This document shows, piece after piece, positions 56,976 to 64,000 of a stretch of 64,000 bases of DNA. The stretch is from Cupriavidus basilensis (GTDB lineage: Bacteria > Pseudomonadota > Gammaproteobacteria > Burkholderiales > Burkholderiaceae): the NCBI RefSeq assembly GCF_000832305.1, contig NZ_CP010536.1:3224001-3288000 (forward strand), in the 5' to 3' direction. The notes beneath the pieces are model-generated. The model saw only the letters and a program-made list of their open reading frames with translations, was not told the origin of the DNA and did no database searches. A program made the position numbers and the translations under genes. How positions within the stretch are numbered: position 1 is the first letter of the stretch; every line of letters starts with the position of its first letter.

Positions 56976-57319
56976 GTTCTGGGCAAGGGCGTCCCACGTC
57001 ATGGCAGGGCGCTGTCGGTCAAGATGGTTTTGCAAACCGTTGATTATACGGGGAAGCCTGAGCGCGCGGCATTCCGCCGGGGATTCGCCGGGGTTTCGCC
57101 TCGCACCGCCCGCAACACCGCGCCCCGCCGCGATCCGCAGCCGGTCGCGATGTGCTCCCGGCGGCCTGCCGGTGGTAAAGTGCTGGCTGTCCCAGCCGGA
57201 CGCCCCCGAGCCTGGTTTCGCGCCAGCCTCCGATTGCCCCGCAAGCCGCCACCCAGACCAGACGGCGGGGCCGCCCGGCCTTCCCTCGCCCACCCCTTGC
57301 CGGATCCGCAAACCACCCC
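56976..57319 (-). other. Divergent intergenic region alaS/CoA-transferase, 344 bases
   Basis: The gap holds the promoters of both genes. On the minus strand a consensus TATAAT lies at 57048-57043, about 68 bases upstream of alaS. The half nearer the CoA transferase is GC-rich with no clear promoter. No other coding frame with a ribosome-binding site was recognised. Confidence 0.55.
57043..57048 (-). promoter_or_regulatory. Candidate alaS -10 element
   Basis: Consensus TATAAT on the minus strand, in CCGTATAATCAACGG; a transcription start near 57036 would give a leader of about 60 bases. The -35 region (near 57066-57071) is a poor match. Confidence 0.45.
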
Positions 57320-58540
57320 ATGGGAGCTTTAAGCCACCTCCGCGTTCTCGACCTGACCCGCGTTCTCGCCGGGCCATGGTGCGCCCAGAACCTTGCCGAC
57401 TTTGGCGCCGACGTGATCAAGATCGAGCGCCCCGGCGCCGGCGACGATACCCGCACCTGGGGGCCGCCCTGGCTGCAGGACGGCGAAGGCCGCAATACCG
57501 CGGAAGCTGCCTATTACCTGGCAGCCAACCGCAACAAGCGCTCGGTGACCTGCGATATCAGCACGCCCGAAGGCCAGGAACTGGTGCGCGCGCTGGCCGC
57601 CCAGAGCGATGTGGTGCTGGAGAACTACAAGGTCGGCCAATTGAAGAAGTACGGCCTGGACTACGACTCCCTCAAGGCGATCAAGCCGGGCCTGATCTAT
57701 TGCTCGGTGACCGGCTTCGGCCAGACCGGCCCCTATGCGGCGCGCCCGGGCTACGACTTCATCATCCAGGGCATGGGCGGCTTCATGAGCCTGACCGGCG
57801 AGCGCGACGACCTGCCCGGCGGCGGCCCGCAGAAGGCCGGCGTGGCGATCTCCGACCTGATGACCGGGCAGTACGCCACCATCGCCGTGCTGGCCGCGCT
57901 GGCCCACCGCGAGCGAACTGGCGAAGGCCAGTACATCGACATGGCCCTGCTCGACGTGCAGGTGGCCATGCTGGCCAACATGAACACCAACTACCTGGCC
58001 AGCGGCGAAGCGCCCAGGCGCTGGGGCAACGCCCACCCCAATATCGTCCCCTACCAGACTTTCCAGGCGGCCGACGGCTGGATCATCGTGGCGGTAGGCA
58101 ACGACGGCCAGTTCCGCAAGTTCGTCGTTGCCGGCGGACGCCCCGAACTGGCCGACGACCCGCGCTTCGCCACCAACCCGCAGCGGGTTGCGCATCGCGA
58201 CGTGCTGGTGCCGATCATCGCCGACATGGTCAGGCCGCGCACCCGCGCCCAGTGGATCCTCGACCTGGAAGCCGCCGGCGTGCCCTGCGGCCCGATCAAC
58301 ACGCTGGACGACGTGTTCGAGGATGCCCAGGTCAAGGCGCGCGGCCTGCGCGTGGACCTGCCGCACCCGAGCGCCGGCGAGGTCAAGCTGGTGGGCAGCC
58401 CGATCAAGATGAGCGCGACGCCGCCCGAGGCCGTGCGCCACCCGCCGCTGCTGGGCGAGCACACTGACGCGGTGCTTGGCGACATGCTGGGCTATACGCC
58501 GGACCAGATTGCCGCGCTGCGCGCCAAGGGCGTGCTGTAA
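57320..58540 (+). CDS. CaiB/BaiF-family CoA transferase (class III)
   Basis: The 406-residue product starts [36 protein letters not shown] and has the family's interlocked layout with [32 protein letters not shown] and the likely catalytic Asp179 in [11 protein letters not shown], aligned with Asp169 of formyl-CoA transferase. These enzymes move CoA between acyl-CoA and free acids such as oxalate, carnitine or succinate. It is divergent from alaS and 203 bases from the DUF2214 gene. The acid used is not known. Confidence 0.94.
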   Translation: MGALSHLRVLDLTRVLAGPWCAQNLADFGADVIKIERPGAGDDTRTWGPPWLQDGEGRNTAEAAYYLAANRNKRSVTCDISTPEGQELVRALAAQSDVVLENYKVGQLKKYGLDYDSLKAIKPGLIYCSVTGFGQTGPYAARPGYDFIIQGMGGFMSLTGERDDLPGGGPQKAGVAISDLMTGQYATIAVLAALAHRERTGEGQYIDMALLDVQVAMLANMNTNYLASGEAPRRWGNAHPNIVPYQTFQAADGWIIVAVGNDGQFRKFVVAGGRPELADDPRFATNPQRVAHRDVLVPIIADMVRPRTRAQWILDLEAAGVPCGPINTLDDVFEDAQVKARGLRVDLPHPSAGEVKLVGSPIKMSATPPEAVRHPPLLGEHTDAVLGDMLGYTPDQIAALRAKGVL

Positions 58541-58614
58541 GGTGCTTGCCGCTGTGTGCCTGCAGTGGCGGGGCGCACAGCGGCAAGCCGAAGTTTGTCG
58601 TCGTTGCAATTGCC

Positions 58615-58668
58615 TTCGTTGTTGCCTTCGTTGTTGCCATAGCCGTTGCCGTTGCCGTTGCCGTTGCC
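58615..58668 (+). repeat. Tandem hexamer/12-mer repeat upstream of the DUF2214 gene
   Basis: Two copies of TTCGTTGTTGCC (58615-58638) are followed by four perfect copies of GTTGCC (58645-58668). The block lies 76 bases before the DUF2214-type start, in the non-coding gap after the CoA transferase. Its length could change by slippage. Confidence 0.8.
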
Positions 58669-58743
58669 GTAGCGAACAAAGCAAGAACCCTGACCCCGCG
58701 CGCGCCGGCGTACGGCGCATGCCTGACCACAAGAGGAGTTTGG

Positions 58744-59199
58744 ATGCTGACCGACGCCCTGCTGGCCTTCCTGCACTACACCTTCATCTTCCTGCTGATC
58801 GCCTTGATGACCGCCGAAGCGGTCGTGCTGCGCCCCGGCATGACGCCGCCCGTGCTCAAGCGCCTGTCGATCTACGACCTGCTCTACTTCCTCACTGCCA
58901 TGGCGGTGCTGGCCAGCGGCCTGCTGCGGCTGTTCTACGGCGCCAAGGGCGCACAGTTCTACCTGCACAACCCGTGGTTCCACGCCAAGATCACCGTGTT
59001 CGTGGTGATCGCCCTGTGCTCGCTGCCGCCCACCTTCGCCATCCGGCGGTGGCGCCGCCAGGCGCGCAGCCTGCCAGACTTCGTGCCCATGCCGGCCGAG
59101 CTGAAGTCCGCGCGGCGCTGGGTCATGATCCAGGCCCACCTGCTGATCCTGCTGCCGCTGTGCGCGGTGATGATGGCGCGCGGCGTCGGCATGAAATAG
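58744..59199 (+). CDS. DUF2214-family membrane protein
   Basis: The 151-residue product starts at 58744 (AGGAG upstream) and has about four hydrophobic helices, beginning MLTDALLAFLHYTFIFLLIALMTAEAVVL and ending LILLPLCAVMMARGVGMK, the pattern of DUF2214 inner-membrane proteins. LRPGMT and YDLLYFLTAMAVLASGLLRLFYGAKG are family features. The function is not known. A tandem hexamer repeat lies before it, and a Bug receptor follows after 49 bases. Confidence 0.88.
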   Translation: MLTDALLAFLHYTFIFLLIALMTAEAVVLRPGMTPPVLKRLSIYDLLYFLTAMAVLASGLLRLFYGAKGAQFYLHNPWFHAKITVFVVIALCSLPPTFAIRRWRRQARSLPDFVPMPAELKSARRWVMIQAHLLILLPLCAVMMARGVGMK

Positions 59200-59248
59200 G
59201 CCGCAGCGCCTGGTGCACCAGATTCCCAATCCAACCCGACGCATCTCC

Positions 59249-60271
59249 ATGCTCAAGAAAAAACTCGCCGCGGCATTGCTCGCCGCCGCCCTGCCCGCTA
59301 TCGGCACCTTTATTGCCGTTAGCGCCACGCCTGCCGCCGCGGCCACCGCCTACCCGTCCAAGCCGCTCAAGTTCGTCGTGCCCTACCCGGCCGGCGGCCC
59401 GCTGGACACGGTGGCGCGCGCCATCGGCGACAAGCTCAAGGACAGCCTGGGCCAGCCCGTGGTGGTGGAAAACCGCCCGGGAGCCGGCGGCAATATCGGC
59501 GCCGACTACGTGGCCAAGCAGCCGGCCGACGGCTACACCATCGTGATGGGCGCCGTGGCCACCCACGCCATCAACCCCAGCCTCTTTGCCAAGATGCCGT
59601 ACGACCCGGTGAAGGACTTCAGCCCGATCACGCTGGTGGCCGACGTGCCCAACGTACTCGTCATGCACCCTGGCAAAGCCGCCGAGTTGCATATCAACAA
59701 TGTGCGTGAGCTGGTGGAATACGCGCGCAAGAACCCCGGCAAGCTGGACTACGCCTCGGGTGGCAACGGCAGCGCGGGACATTTGTCGGGCGAGCTGTTC
59801 AAGAGCATGGCCAAGGTCAGCATGGTCCACATCCCCTACAACGGCGCCTCGCCCGCGCAGCTGTCGGTGCTGTCCGGCCAGACCGACATGATCTTCGATA
59901 ACCTCGCATCCGCCGCGGCCAACATCAAGGCCGGCAAGCTCAAGGCGTTCGCCGTCACCACCGCCACCCGCGCCGCCGCCCTGCCCGAGCTGCCCACTAT
60001 CGCGGAAGCCGGCAAGGGGCTCGGCCTGGAAGGCTTCGACATCTCCACGTGGTTCGGGGTGTTCGCCCCGGCCAACACCCCGAAAGAGATCGTCGACCGC
60101 CTCAACCACGAGATCGTGGCCATCCTCAAGACCGACGACATGAAGGCAAAGCTGGCCCGCATCGGCGCCCAGCCGGCACCGACCACGCCGGAGCAGTTCG
60201 GCGCACTGGTGCAGCGCGAGCTGAAGAAGTACGCGCAGATCGTGAAGGTGTCGGGCGCCAAGGTGGATTGA
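59249..60271 (+). CDS. Tripartite tricarboxylate transporter receptor (Bug/TctC-like)
   Basis: The 340-residue product starts MLKKKLAAALLAAALPAIG at 59249 with a signal peptide (about 1-32, ending PAAAATA). The Bug signatures are intact: VVPYPAGGPLDTVARAIG, VVVENRPGAGGNIGADYVAK, DGYTIVMG, YASGGNGSAGHLSGELF, HIPYNGASPAQLSVLSGQ and LPTIAEAGKG. It binds a carboxylate in the periplasm. Like the receptor at 38.6 kb it has no adjacent TctA/TctB, although a tctB-tctA pair lies 2.2 kb downstream. Confidence 0.95.
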   Translation: MLKKKLAAALLAAALPAIGTFIAVSATPAAAATAYPSKPLKFVVPYPAGGPLDTVARAIGDKLKDSLGQPVVVENRPGAGGNIGADYVAKQPADGYTIVMGAVATHAINPSLFAKMPYDPVKDFSPITLVADVPNVLVMHPGKAAELHINNVRELVEYARKNPGKLDYASGGNGSAGHLSGELFKSMAKVSMVHIPYNGASPAQLSVLSGQTDMIFDNLASAAANIKAGKLKAFAVTTATRAAALPELPTIAEAGKGLGLEGFDISTWFGVFAPANTPKEIVDRLNHEIVAILKTDDMKAKLARIGAQPAPTTPEQFGALVQRELKKYAQIVKVSGAKVD

Positions 60272-60284
60272 TACGCTCGGAGCA

Positions 60285-60366
60285 TTTGCCGAAGCCGCCG
60301 AACAGGCCAATGCCTCGCGCCATGACGACGGCTGTCTCTCCCTCTCCCACCAGTGGGAGAGGGAGA
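60285..60366 (-). repeat. Hairpin-bearing interspersed repeat, copy B (inverted)
   Basis: CCCTCTCCCAC pairs with GTGGGAGAGGG around CAG (about 60340-60363). Read on the minus strand it is followed by the same conserved block as copy A (GAGACAGCCGTCGTCATGGC, then TTGGCCTGTTC versus TTGGCCCGTTC and a shared AATGC). It lies in the convergent gap between the Bug receptor and antiporter genes. Confidence 0.75.
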
Positions 60367-60389
60367 CCACCCGCGCAAATCCTGCTTTG

Positions 60390-62120
60390 TCAGGCCGCCT
60401 CCTGCTCCGCGCGAGGCAACAACAACCCCACCTGAATAATCCGCGGCCCGTCCATCCGCGTCACCGTGAGCTTCAGCCCTGCTATCTCGACGGCGTCGCC
60501 CTCCACTGGTGGTGATGTAAAGGCCTCCTGCATAGCGGCTTCCAGGGTCCGTGCCGCCTCGGCAGGACTCAACTCCCGTGTCCCGTAAAGCCCCGCCACA
60601 TCCCGCAGCATGGCCTCCCCGGACAGCAGGAAATCATGGCTAGCCTTGCCCCAGGCAAGCGCCGGCCCAGGCCGATGGAACAACAGTGCCAGCATCGGCA
60701 CGCTGGTCCCCGGCGCCAGGATCGACACCATATCCCCATCCCGCAGCACGGTCTGATCGGGCGCAGCCAGCGCTTCGTCCCGCACCACGGTCAGCAGCCG
60801 GCAACGGGGCGGCAATTCGAGCTGGTCGGCGCGCAGGTCTTCAGCCGGCGAATCGGCCTCGACCCTGAACTGCATCACCTCCAGCGCCGGCCCATGCGTG
60901 CCCCGCAGCCGGGAGCGGGCCAGCGGCTCCGGATAGGCGGGACGCAGCACGCGCGCCAGCCGCGCCGCCAGCGGCACGGTGGTGCCCTGCAGCAGCAGGC
61001 TGGTCAGCACCACCGCAAAGGCGATGCGAAACAGCAAGCCGGAATCCGGCATGCCCTGAAGCATGGGAAACAGCGCCAGCACGATCGGCACCGCCCCACG
61101 CAGGCCCATCCAGGCCACGAAGCCCTTCTCCCGGGCACTGAAGCGAAACGGCAGCAGCGCCAGCCAGACCGCAGCCGGGCGCGCCACCAGCATCAGGAAT
61201 GCCGCCACCGCCACCGCCGGCAGCGCCACCTCCCAGATCCGGTGCGGCGCCACCAGCAGGCCAAGCAGCAGGAACATCGCGGACTGAGACAGCCAGGCCA
61301 TGCCGTCCATCGCCCGCATGGTGTCGGGGCCTACCGCGCGGTCGCGGTTGCCCACCAGGATGCCGGTCAGGTAGACGGCCAGGAAGCCGCTGCCGCCCGC
61401 CGTCTGCACGATGGCGAACACCATGGCGCCGCCCGAGCACAGCAGGATGGCCTGCAGGCCTTCGGCCACGCGAATGCGCTCCATCACGTTGGCCATGCAG
61501 TAGCCCAGGCCCAACCCGAGCAATCCGCCGACCCCGAACTGCACTACCAGGCGCCACAACAGTGCGCCGGGACTCAGGCCCGCGGGCGCGGCGATCCAGT
61601 CGATCAGGGTGAGGGTCAGGAAGATGGCCATCGGGTCGTTGATGCCGGACTCGATCTCCAGCACGCTCGCCACCCGTTCCTTGAGCCGGATGCCGCTGGT
61701 ATTGAGCAGCGAGAACACCGCCGCGGCATCGGTCGAGCCGACGATGGCGCCCAGCAGCAGGCCGAGCTTCCAGTCGATCTCCAGCACCCAGGCGGCAAAC
61801 AGGCCCACCAGGCCGGTCGTGACCAGCACGCCCACGGTCGCCAGCGACAGCGAGGGTTTCAGCGCCACCCGGAAGGTGGCCAGCCGGGTGCGCAAGCCGC
61901 CATCGAGCAGGATCACCGCCAGCGCGAGGTTGCCGACCAGGAAGCTCAGCCAGGTATTGGAGAAGCGGATGCCACCGGGGCCATCCACGCCGGCCAGCAT
62001 GCCTACCGATAAAAACACAAGCAGGAACGGCACGCCCACGCGCGCCGAGAAGGCGCCCACCACAATGCCCAGCGACATCACGACGGCGCCGATCAGGATG
62101 ACATGGTCGATGCTTTCCAA
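60390..62120 (-). CDS. CPA1 potassium/proton antiporter (NhaP2/CvrA-type)
   Basis: The 576-residue product starts at a TTG (62120) with AGGGAAA 9 bases upstream; this gives LESIDHVILIGAVVMSLG, the family N-terminus, and almost the exact length of E. coli CvrA (578). Longer frames lack membrane sequence. About twelve helices follow, with the CPA1 motif GSTDAAAVFSLL and GINDPMAIFL, then a TrkA-C domain (about 400-485) and a C-terminal CorC-like domain. It exchanges K+ for protons at the inner membrane. It is convergent with the Bug receptor gene. Confidence 0.94.
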   Translation of the reverse strand: MESIDHVILIGAVVMSLGIVVGAFSARVGVPFLLVFLSVGMLAGVDGPGGIRFSNTWLSFLVGNLALAVILLDGGLRTRLATFRVALKPSLSLATVGVLVTTGLVGLFAAWVLEIDWKLGLLLGAIVGSTDAAAVFSLLNTSGIRLKERVASVLEIESGINDPMAIFLTLTLIDWIAAPAGLSPGALLWRLVVQFGVGGLLGLGLGYCMANVMERIRVAEGLQAILLCSGGAMVFAIVQTAGGSGFLAVYLTGILVGNRDRAVGPDTMRAMDGMAWLSQSAMFLLLGLLVAPHRIWEVALPAVAVAAFLMLVARPAAVWLALLPFRFSAREKGFVAWMGLRGAVPIVLALFPMLQGMPDSGLLFRIAFAVVLTSLLLQGTTVPLAARLARVLRPAYPEPLARSRLRGTHGPALEVMQFRVEADSPAEDLRADQLELPPRCRLLTVVRDEALAAPDQTVLRDGDMVSILAPGTSVPMLALLFHRPGPALAWGKASHDFLLSGEAMLRDVAGLYGTRELSPAEAARTLEAAMQEAFTSPPVEGDAVEIAGLKLTVTRMDGPRIIQVGLLLPRAEQEAA

Positions 62121-62437
62121 AACGGCTTTCCCTTTTCCCTTTCCATGCCGTGCCGCATCGGCCACGGGCTGCGCACGCATCGGCAACGGCAGTGCAGCCG
62201 TTGATGATAGCGCAGCCCTATGACCACTCTGCCGCGCAGGCGTGAAAGCGGCCCCTGGATGTCTCCTAGGGAGATACCCGCAGATTGACCATTTTTGCAG
62301 ACATCTGAAAGGTAGCTGAAAGGTCGCCCCCTTAATTTCCTCCCTGCCAGCGGCGGGACGGTTGCGCGCGCGCTTTTGACGCACCGCAACATCCTTAGCC
62401 GCACGGATTTCAAGCAGTTTTTTCGAGGAGAATCATT
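62121..62437 (+). other. Divergent intergenic region antiporter/tctB, 317 bases
   Basis: The gap must hold promoters for the antiporter and for tctB. It includes a TTGACC at 62286-62291 without a good -10 at 17 bases, and the direct repeat annotated at 62305-62324. No coding frame with a ribosome-binding site other than tctB was found. Confidence 0.5.
62305..62324 (+). promoter_or_regulatory. Direct repeat CTGAAAGGT x2 upstream of tctB
   Basis: CTGAAAGGT occurs twice with an 11-base period, one turn of the helix, about 115 bases upstream of the tctB start. Direct repeats at this spacing are typical of response-regulator sites; tctBA-type operons are often controlled by a TctD/TctE two-component system, but no such genes are seen here. 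Confidence 0.4.
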
Positions 62438-62899
62438 TTGCGCATTCGTAGCCAAAAGGACTTTGCCTCCGGCCTGATGTTCATCCTGGTCGGATTCAGC
62501 TTTTCCTGGGTCGCACGCGGGTATTCCATGGGTACTGCCGCGAAGATGGGCCCCGGGTATTTCCCGTTCTGGCTCGGCATCGTGCTCGCCTTGCTCGGCG
62601 CGCTGGTGCTGTGGAGTTCCCTGTCCGCCAAGAAGGAAGAAGACCAGCTCGCACGCTGGGACATCAAGACCCTGTTGTGGATCCTGGGTTCGGTGGTGCT
62701 GTTCGGCCTGATGCTCAAGCCGCTGGGCATGGTGCTGTCGGTGCTGGTGCTGGTGCTGGTGTCGTCGATGGCCAGCCATGAATTCAGCTGGAAGGGTGCC
62801 GTTGTCAACGCCATCGTCCTGGTGATCATCAGCCTGGGCGCCTTCGTCTACGGCATCAATCTTCAGATGCCGGTGTGGCCGGCATTCTTGGCAGGATAA
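62438..62899 (+). CDS. Tripartite tricarboxylate transporter small membrane subunit (TctB)
   Basis: The 153-residue product starts with TTG at 62438, backed by GAGGAG 7 bases upstream, and has four hydrophobic helices in the DUF1468/TctB pattern (KDFASGLMFILVGFSFSWVARGYSMG, MGPGYFPFWLGIVLALLGALVLW). TctB pairs with the large TctA channel to import carboxylates delivered by a periplasmic receptor. tctA follows after 12 bases. Confidence 0.95.
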   Translation: MRIRSQKDFASGLMFILVGFSFSWVARGYSMGTAAKMGPGYFPFWLGIVLALLGALVLWSSLSAKKEEDQLARWDIKTLLWILGSVVLFGLMLKPLGMVLSVLVLVLVSSMASHEFSWKGAVVNAIVLVIISLGAFVYGINLQMPVWPAFLAG

Positions 62900-62911
62900 G
62901 GAGACGGCCAT

Positions 62912-64000
62912 ATGGAACTACTAGCCAACCTGGGCCTGGGCTTCTCGACCGCCCTGACCCTGCAAAACCTCGCATACGCCTTCCTGGGCTGCGTGCTGGG
63001 CACCCTGATCGGCGTGCTGCCGGGCCTGGGGCCTCTGGCCACCATCGCCATGCTGCTGCCGGTGACCTACACGCTGCCGCCGGTGGCCGCGCTCATCATG
63101 CTGGCCGGTATTTACTACGGCGCCCAGTACGGTGGCTCCACCACCGCCATTCTGGTCAACCTGCCGGGTGAATCGTCGTCGGTGGTGACTACCATCGATG
63201 GCTACCAGATGGCCAGGCGAGGGCGAGCGGGGGTGGCGTTAGCCACCGCCGGCCTGGGCTCGTTCTTCGCCGGCTGCGTGGCAACCCTGATCCTGGCCGC
63301 GTTCGCAGCGCCGCTGTCGGAACTGGCCTTCAAGTTCGGCCCAGCCGAGTACTTCTCGCTGATGGTGCTGGGCCTGATCGGCGCCGTGGTGCTGGCTTCG
63401 GGCTCGCTGGTCAAGGCCATCGCCATGATCGTGCTGGGGCTGCTGCTGGGCCTGGTCGGCACCGACGTGAACTCGGGCGCGGCGCGCTTCTCGTTCGACG
63501 TGCCTGAGCTGACCGACGGTCTGAATTTCGTCTCGGTCGCCATGGGTGTGTTCGGCTTCGCGGAAATCATCGCGAACCTGGAGCAAAAAGATGCCCGCGA
63601 AACCTTCACGGACCACATCACCAACCTGTTCCCGACCAAGGCTGACTTCAAGCGCATGATCCCGGCAGTGCTTCGCGGCACGTTCCTGGGCTCCGCGCTG
63701 GGCATCCTGCCGGGCGGCGGTGCGGCACTGGCTTCGTTTGCAGCCTACTCGCTGGAAAAGAAGACCTCGAAGTTCTCGCATGAGTTCGGCAAGGGCGCCA
63801 TCGAAGGCGTGGCAGGTCCGGAATCGGCCAACAACGCCGCGGCGCAGACCTCCTTCATCCCGCTGCTGACGCTGGGCATTCCGCCCAACGCCGTGATGGC
63901 GCTGATGGTGGGCGCGATGACCATCCACAACATCCAGCCGGGCCCGCAGGTCATGACCAGCAACCCCGCGCTGTTCTGGGGCCTGATCGCCTCGATGTGG
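62912..64000 (+). CDS. Tripartite tricarboxylate transporter large membrane subunit (TctA), partial
   Basis: The frame opens with ATG at 62912 (AAGGAG upstream) and runs past the right edge after exactly 363 codons with no stop. The sequence has the TctA hallmarks: GCVLGTLIGVLPGLGPLATIAMLLP, YYGAQYGGSTTAILVNLPGES, GILPGGGAALASFAAYSLEKK, and FGKGAIEGVAGPESANNAAAQTSFIPLLTLGIP. TctA forms the main transmembrane pathway. It lies 12 bases after tctB. A full TctA is about 500 residues, so about 140 are missing. Confidence 0.95.
   Translation, partial: MELLANLGLGFSTALTLQNLAYAFLGCVLGTLIGVLPGLGPLATIAMLLPVTYTLPPVAALIMLAGIYYGAQYGGSTTAILVNLPGESSSVVTTIDGYQMARRGRAGVALATAGLGSFFAGCVATLILAAFAAPLSELAFKFGPAEYFSLMVLGLIGAVVLASGSLVKAIAMIVLGLLLGLVGTDVNSGAARFSFDVPELTDGLNFVSVAMGVFGFAEIIANLEQKDARETFTDHITNLFPTKADFKRMIPAVLRGTFLGSALGILPGGGAALASFAAYSLEKKTSKFSHEFGKGAIEGVAGPESANNAAAQTSFIPLLTLGIPPNAVMALMVGAMTIHNIQPGPQVMTSNPALFWGLIASMW

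Overview
The window reads as a piece of a main chromosome from a Cupriavidus/Ralstonia-type betaproteobacterium (Burkholderiaceae). Support: high GC with third-position GC codon use throughout, the rpsU-yqeY-dnaG-rpoD order, a long Lys/Ala-rich N-terminal extension on RpoD, folE2 next to dxs-ispA-xseB, a polA/DUF2782/thrB neighbourhood, a BPSS1780-type membrane protein and several Bug-type (TctC-like) periplasmic receptors. No transposase, integrase, phage gene, CRISPR array or rRNA was seen.

Region 1 (1-8.6 kb, minus strand) is the accessory part and the most unusual: a TpsB/FhaC-like outer-membrane secretion protein, a DUF2341/LamG-like module fused to an ExbB/TolQ proton channel, an ExbD/TolR protein, a TonB-like transducer, a putative porin, a periplasmic coiled-coil protein and a parvulin-type prolyl isomerase, followed by a gene cut by the left edge. 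Together they look like a proton-motive-force-coupled envelope or secretion machine. No large exoprotein substrate lies inside the window.

Region 2 (8.9-10.5 kb, plus strand) holds three small unrecognised envelope genes, one encoding three 13-residue repeats. Region 3 (10.6-23.3 kb) is core: tRNA-Ile2(CAU), rpoD, dnaG, yqeY and rpsU on the minus strand; a HI0933-type flavoprotein divergent from tsaD; then folE2, dxs, ispA and xseB (folate and isoprenoid precursors).

Region 4 (23.6-42 kb) is mixed: a Rieske oxygenase, a DMT exporter, a sulfurtransferase, a ZIP metal transporter with no ordinary start codon for its first helix, a dienelactone hydrolase, an NDH-2-like enzyme, polA divergent from a LOG-family gene, DUF2782-thrB-BPSS1780 protein, then a PDC-hydrolase-like amidohydrolase divergent from a GntR/HutC regulator and a Bug receptor, with a 9-bp perfect operator palindrome over the regulator promoter, and a UvrD-type helicase.

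Region 5 (42.3-64 kb) has valS-galU, a TusA-like protein, a Nudix hydrolase, threonine aldolase, a 4-OT tautomerase, a class II aldolase-like protein, an MFS exporter with a divergent LysR regulator, nfeD-slipin, alaS, a CaiB-type CoA transferase, a DUF2214 protein, a second Bug receptor, a K+/H+ antiporter (TTG start), and tctB-tctA of a tripartite tricarboxylate transporter running off the right edge. Two inverted copies of a short hairpin-bearing repeat lie in the convergent gaps near 54.3 and 60.3 kb.
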